7,849 nucleotides of DNA from NCBI GenBank assembly GCA_035536315.1, contig DATLOJ010000014.1, positions 1-7,849 on the forward strand, in the 5' to 3' direction. The stretch comes from DATLOJ01 sp035536315 (lineage in GTDB: Bacteria > Actinomycetota > CADDZG01 > JAHWKV01). Positions 5,302-7,849 of this stretch are shown piece after piece. The number at the start of each line of letters is the position of its first letter. The stretch's first letter is position 1. A model generated the notes under the pieces. It was given only the letters and a program-made list of their open reading frames with translations, had not been told where the DNA came from and did no database searches. Position numbers and translations under genes: made by a program.

Positions 5302-6209
5302 GTCGCTTGAGGTTCCTCCCGGTAAGTCCTGGTCAAGTCGTCCCACAAATCCTGGAACTCTGCCGAGTGTTGTCCCAGCCTGCCTCCCGAACCGGGCAGA
5401 GGACCCTCGATTATCCAAAGTCCATCCTTTCTTTGGATGGCCGGCTTGGCGGCGGGCACGCTCTCGTCGGAGCTCGCATCTCCCATTAGCGCGCCGGAGG
5501 CGGTTGGAACAACCTCGCCGATTGGGGCGGGTGAGATGTTGAACGGCAGGCCTGCGTCTTCGATGCGCGAGCAGACCTCCTCCAGCCACACGTGCAGAAG
5601 CTCCATAGAGCTCGATGGCAAGAAGCCGGACCCGAGTGCTTCGCTCTCCAGTTGGTATGGCTCGAACAAGCCTGCGCTCTCCCCAAGCGCGTCACCAATG
5701 GCCGTCTCGAGCTGGGTTCGTCCTTCGACCGGCCCCGAAGCGAGCCGCCTCAGCCAGGCATCCGCATGCATCTCGTGATACCTCTCTTCGTTCAACAATT
5801 TGGCCGAAGCATCGGCGAGGGGTTTGAAGCTGCTGGACCGGAACGACTCCAGCCGAATCCTTTCGGCAACCTCGTAGAGGAAGTGCCGTGCAAGCGTGAA
5901 GGCCCAATCGCGATTCGGCCTTTCGCAGATGACAGCGTTCGTGTACTGGCCGGCCGTGCGGCCAAGAGCGATCATGTCGACCGAGGTTTGGTCGAGTTCG
6001 GCTATCAGCTGGTAGTAGAGATTCGCGTGCCCGATCTCGTCCTGCGCGATTGAGCTAAACGCGATGTCTTCCTCGATGTGGGGAGCCCACCCCGTCCACT
6101 CCGAGTGGCGATGGCCCATGATGAGCTCGTCGTCGGCAATGCCCAGCAATACGCTGCGCAGACTCGTCCGCTGCTCTTCTTTCAACTCGGAGACGCTTTG
6201 ACTATTCAT
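5295..6209 (-). CDS. paaC: PaaC, ferritin-like subunit of phenylacetyl-CoA 1,2-epoxidase
   Basis: PaaC pairs with PaaA in the core of the multicomponent monooxygenase that epoxidises the ring of phenylacetyl-CoA. The product is 304 aa, longer than E. coli PaaC (about 250). Recognisable blocks are DDELIMGHRHSEWTGWAP (26-43), EDIAFSSIAQDEIGHA (47-62), LYEVAERIRLESF (111-123), EERYHEMHADAWLRRL (141-156) and the terminal GGRLGQHSAEF...QATW (275-304). A variable Ala/Ser/Pro/Asp-rich insert of about 35 residues (228-262) precedes the C-terminal block and explains the extra length. Unlike the E. coli protein, it keeps a complete diiron-type set: E28, E58-xx-H61, E113, E142-xx-H145. ATG at 6209 overlaps the end of paaB by 8 nt, with GGAG 6 nt upstream (6216-6219). 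Family assignment is firm; whether it binds iron is an inference. Confidence 0.94.
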   Translation of the reverse strand: MNSQSVSELKEEQRTSLRSVLLGIADDELIMGHRHSEWTGWAPHIEEDIAFSSIAQDEIGHANLYYQLIAELDQTSVDMIALGRTAGQYTNAVICERPNRDWAFTLARHFLYEVAERIRLESFRSSSFKPLADASAKLLNEERYHEMHADAWLRRLASGPVEGRTQLETAIGDALGESAGLFEPYQLESEALGSGFLPSSSMELLHVWLEEVCSRIEDAGLPFNISPAPIGEVVPTASGALMGDASSDESVPAAKPAIQRKDGLWIIEGPLPGSGGRLGQHSAEFQDLWDDLTRTYREEPQATW

Positions 6210-6546
6210 ATTCGTCTCCGGCAGTGGACGCGGCCGAGCGTGGCGCGGGACCTGCTCCGGTCATGGCAGCGACCTTCGCTTTGGCGGCTTCACGTTTGCC
6301 GACCACCCCGCGATACGCCTCGGGGTACCGGTAGGACTTGTCGGTGATTTGGTCGAGCATGGATGGATCGCCAAGGTGATGGACATGTGAACGTTTGACG
6401 ACCCACAGGTCCCTGCCCTCACGCCTTCTAAAGAAGCACTCCTTCGCGTAGGCGAGGGCCATGTGCGCATCGGGTGCCGTCACGCTTCCGACATGCACGA
6501 ACGGGTCCTGATGACCCTTCTGCTGAAACACTTCCCACGTTTCCAA
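6202..6546 (-). CDS. paaB: PaaB, small bridging subunit of phenylacetyl-CoA 1,2-epoxidase
   Basis: The product is 114 aa; E. coli PaaB is about 95. PaaB has no cofactor and holds the PaaA/PaaC units together. The family core is plain: WEVFQQKGHQDPFVHVGSV (4-22), APDAHMALAYAKECFFRR (24-41) and REGRDLWVVKRSHV (42-55), then the YRYPEAYRG block (72-80). The last 30 residues or so (Lys/Ala, then Pro/Ser/Thr-rich) extend beyond the usual end. The start is TTG at 6546: an in-frame TAG lies immediately upstream, so no longer start is possible, and the next internal Met (residue 29) would remove conserved sequence. There is only a weak ribosome binding site (GGA within CGGACGACTAG), so initiation may be inefficient or coupled to paaA, whose stop is 32 nt upstream. 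Confidence 0.93.
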   Translation of the reverse strand: METWEVFQQKGHQDPFVHVGSVTAPDAHMALAYAKECFFRRREGRDLWVVKRSHVHHLGDPSMLDQITDKSYRYPEAYRGVVGKREAAKAKVAAMTGAGPAPRSAASTAGDEYE

Positions 6547-6578
6547 CTAGTCGTCCGATCTACTTCGGCGAAGGGCCA

Positions 6579-7496
6579 CTATGCCGCGTTCCACGCTGGT
6601 TCCGAAAGGGCCTCGCGCACCCAGCGGTGGTGATCCCAGACCTTGCGGCGCATCGATAGACGGATTTCCGTCGACGGCCCACGCCCCTTCACTACTTCCC
6701 AGAATGTCGCCCAGTCGATCTCGCCTGCGACCCAGTGGCCGGTGCCTTCATCGAAGTGAAGGCCCTCGTCTGGCAGCGTGAATCCAAGGTCCAGGATGCG
6801 GGGGACGTAATGGTCGAGAAACTCGGTGCGAAGCTCTTCGTTTGATTTCGATTTGATGTTCCATTTGAGAAGAACATCTTTGGCCGGGTTCGAAGGGGGG
6901 CCGAAGAAATGCATGATCGGTTCCCACCAGCGGTTGAGGCCGTCCTGAAACATCCACCTCTGCTTATCCGTGCCGTTGGCAAGCTCGAGCGTTATGTCCT
7001 CCCCATGACGAAGGTGCAGCTGCTCCTCGGAGCAGATCCGTTTCATGACTCGGGTGTAGGGAGCGTACGAACAGTCGAGCAGAGCTCTTTGGGTAACGAG
7101 GGCTGCGCCGTCGATTAGCCATCCGATGATCGCAACATCGCCCCAATGGGCGGTGGGGTAATGGAAAACGTTGTGAAACTTGGTGCGGCCGTTGATCAGG
7201 TCCTCGAACATCGAGTCCCTGCTCTTGCCGAGGTCCTCTGCAACACGGTAAAGCAGCTGCGCGTGACCAACCTCATCCTGCACCTTGGCGGTAAGCGACA
7301 TCTTTCTGCGAAGACTGGGGGCCCGTGGGATCCACTCACGCTCCGGCAAAGCGCCCATGATTTCGGAGTTCGCGTGCATCTCGATGAACTTGAGGACCGC
7401 CATCCGGTACTCGTCGGGCATCCAATCGTTGGTCTCGATCTTGTCTCCTGCGTCGATGCGAGCTTTGAAGGCGGTTTCATTCTCCTCGTAAGTCAT
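6579..7496 (-). CDS. paaA: PaaA, catalytic subunit of phenylacetyl-CoA 1,2-epoxidase
   Basis: PaaA carries the diiron centre that, with O2 and electrons from a reductase, converts phenylacetyl-CoA to its ring-1,2-epoxide. The product is 305 aa, close to the E. coli protein (309). Ferritin-like ligand motifs are in place: E45 (HANSEIMGALPEREW), E75 and H78 (KVQDEVGHAQLLY), D129 (GWLIDGAA), E158 and H161 (ICSEEQLHLRHGED). The C-terminal part contains WWEPIMHFFGPP (190-201) and the family-typical GHWVAGEIDWATFWEVVKGR (253-272). ATG at 7496 has AGGAG at 7504-7508 with a 7-nt spacer. The start overlaps the stop of the TetR gene as ATGA, so the regulator and the first enzyme gene are translationally coupled. 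A gap of 32 nt follows before paaB. Confidence 0.96.
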   Translation of the reverse strand: MTYEENETAFKARIDAGDKIETNDWMPDEYRMAVLKFIEMHANSEIMGALPEREWIPRAPSLRRKMSLTAKVQDEVGHAQLLYRVAEDLGKSRDSMFEDLINGRTKFHNVFHYPTAHWGDVAIIGWLIDGAALVTQRALLDCSYAPYTRVMKRICSEEQLHLRHGEDITLELANGTDKQRWMFQDGLNRWWEPIMHFFGPPSNPAKDVLLKWNIKSKSNEELRTEFLDHYVPRILDLGFTLPDEGLHFDEGTGHWVAGEIDWATFWEVVKGRGPSTEIRLSMRRKVWDHHRWVREALSEPAWNAA

Positions 7497-7849
7497 CGCT
7501 GATCTCCTGTCGATGTTGCGTTCGATCCGCGGAATCCTCCGAGGACCACCTTCGTAAACTCAGCCGCTATTTCCTCAGCAGTCATGGAGCCTTTCGGGTC
7601 GTACCATTGATACACCCAGTTCATAGTGGAAAGAAGTGCAAGCGACGCGATCTTGGGGTTGAGGTCCAGGGGGAATTCTCCCCACTCCACCCCTTCCTCT
7701 ATCAGCTCCCGGACGAGCGCCTCGTACCTGTCCCTCTTTTTCTGGATGAGGGCCATACCCTCGGGTGAGAGGTGGCGCCAGTCGTTGAGGAAGACCGTCG
7801 CGGCATCCAGATGCTCGGCGACGGTCATGACGTGCCCGAGGATCGCTTT
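7493..7849 (-). CDS. TetR-family transcriptional regulator, C-terminal part (5' end outside window), probable PaaR-like regulator
   Basis: The frame is open to the right edge, giving 118 visible residues. An ATG at 7828 lies inside it, but sequence before it continues without a stop and the DNA-binding part would be missing, so the gene is taken as cut by the window edge. The visible part looks like the ligand-binding domain of TetR regulators: helical, with EWRHL-type sequence (NDWRHLSPEG), YEALVRELIEEGVEWGEFPLD, and near the end NWVYQWYDPKGSMTAEEIAAEF and VLGGF, a pattern common in acyl-CoA-responsive TetR proteins. Its stop overlaps the start of paaA by 4 nt. TetR-type PaaR repressors of paa genes are known in Thermus and Corynebacterium and respond to phenylacetyl-CoA, so a similar role is likely here. 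Operator sites would lie upstream, outside the window. The helix-turn-helix is not visible, so the family call rests on the C-terminal half and context. Confidence 0.82.
   Translation of the reverse strand, partial: KAILGHVMTVAEHLDAATVFLNDWRHLSPEGMALIQKKRDRYEALVRELIEEGVEWGEFPLDLNPKIASLALLSTMNWVYQWYDPKGSMTAEEIAAEFTKVVLGGFRGSNATSTGDQR

Noticed and set aside
4991..5542. A 183-codon open frame on the + strand antisense to paaD and paaC
   Set aside because: It is Ser/Arg/Pro-rich, crosses the boundary between two real genes and has no recognisable domain.

Overview
The window looks like chromosomal DNA from a GC-rich Gram-positive bacterium, most likely a member of the Actinomycetota, possibly a deep-branching or uncultured one. 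The evidence is a C-terminal LPXTG cell-wall sorting tail at the left edge, frequent GTG and TTG starts, a possible leaderless TAnnnT promoter, and a TetR-led paa operon. The phylum is an inference. Nothing here identifies genus or species.

Left part (1-1343). A partial gene on the + strand ends at 184 in LPATG, a hydrophobic segment and an Arg-rich tail, so its product is probably a sortase-anchored surface protein. It is followed by three tandem imperfect repeats with a period of 75-79 bp and a decayed fourth copy. Each of the three ends in a long imperfect hairpin and a T-tract, so they read as a serial array of intrinsic terminators. A small two-CBS-domain protein runs on the - strand (605-1063). 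The 280-bp divergent spacer to the next gene carries an 11-bp perfect inverted repeat, with one arm in front of each gene.

Middle (1344-2453). A + strand gene encodes a cysteine-free, coiled-coil-rich protein of unknown function. It converges on the - strand gene set, and the two facing genes share one CTAG as their stop codons.

Right part (2450-7849, all - strand, read right to left). The order is a TetR-family regulator (N-terminus outside the window), paaA, paaB, paaC, paaD, hppD (4-hydroxyphenylpyruvate dioxygenase) and an AlkX/YcaQ-type DNA glycosylase gene. Neighbouring genes overlap by 4-8 nt or are separated by 10-32 nt, so this looks like one operon. PaaA, PaaB and PaaC would form the phenylacetyl-CoA ring-1,2-epoxidase, and PaaD would help mature its metal centre. 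HPPD opens the parallel homogentisate branch of tyrosine and phenylalanine breakdown. The reductase gene paaE is not where it is usually found.

Most interesting points: (1) PaaC keeps a full E / ExxH / E / ExxH diiron ligand set with almost the same spacing as PaaA, whereas the E. coli PaaC site is degenerate. (2) A DNA alkylation/crosslink-repair-type glycosylase gene lies 10 nt downstream of hppD in an operon whose product is a reactive epoxide. (3) hppD takes the place of paaE. (4) There is a terminator-repeat array behind the LPXTG gene.
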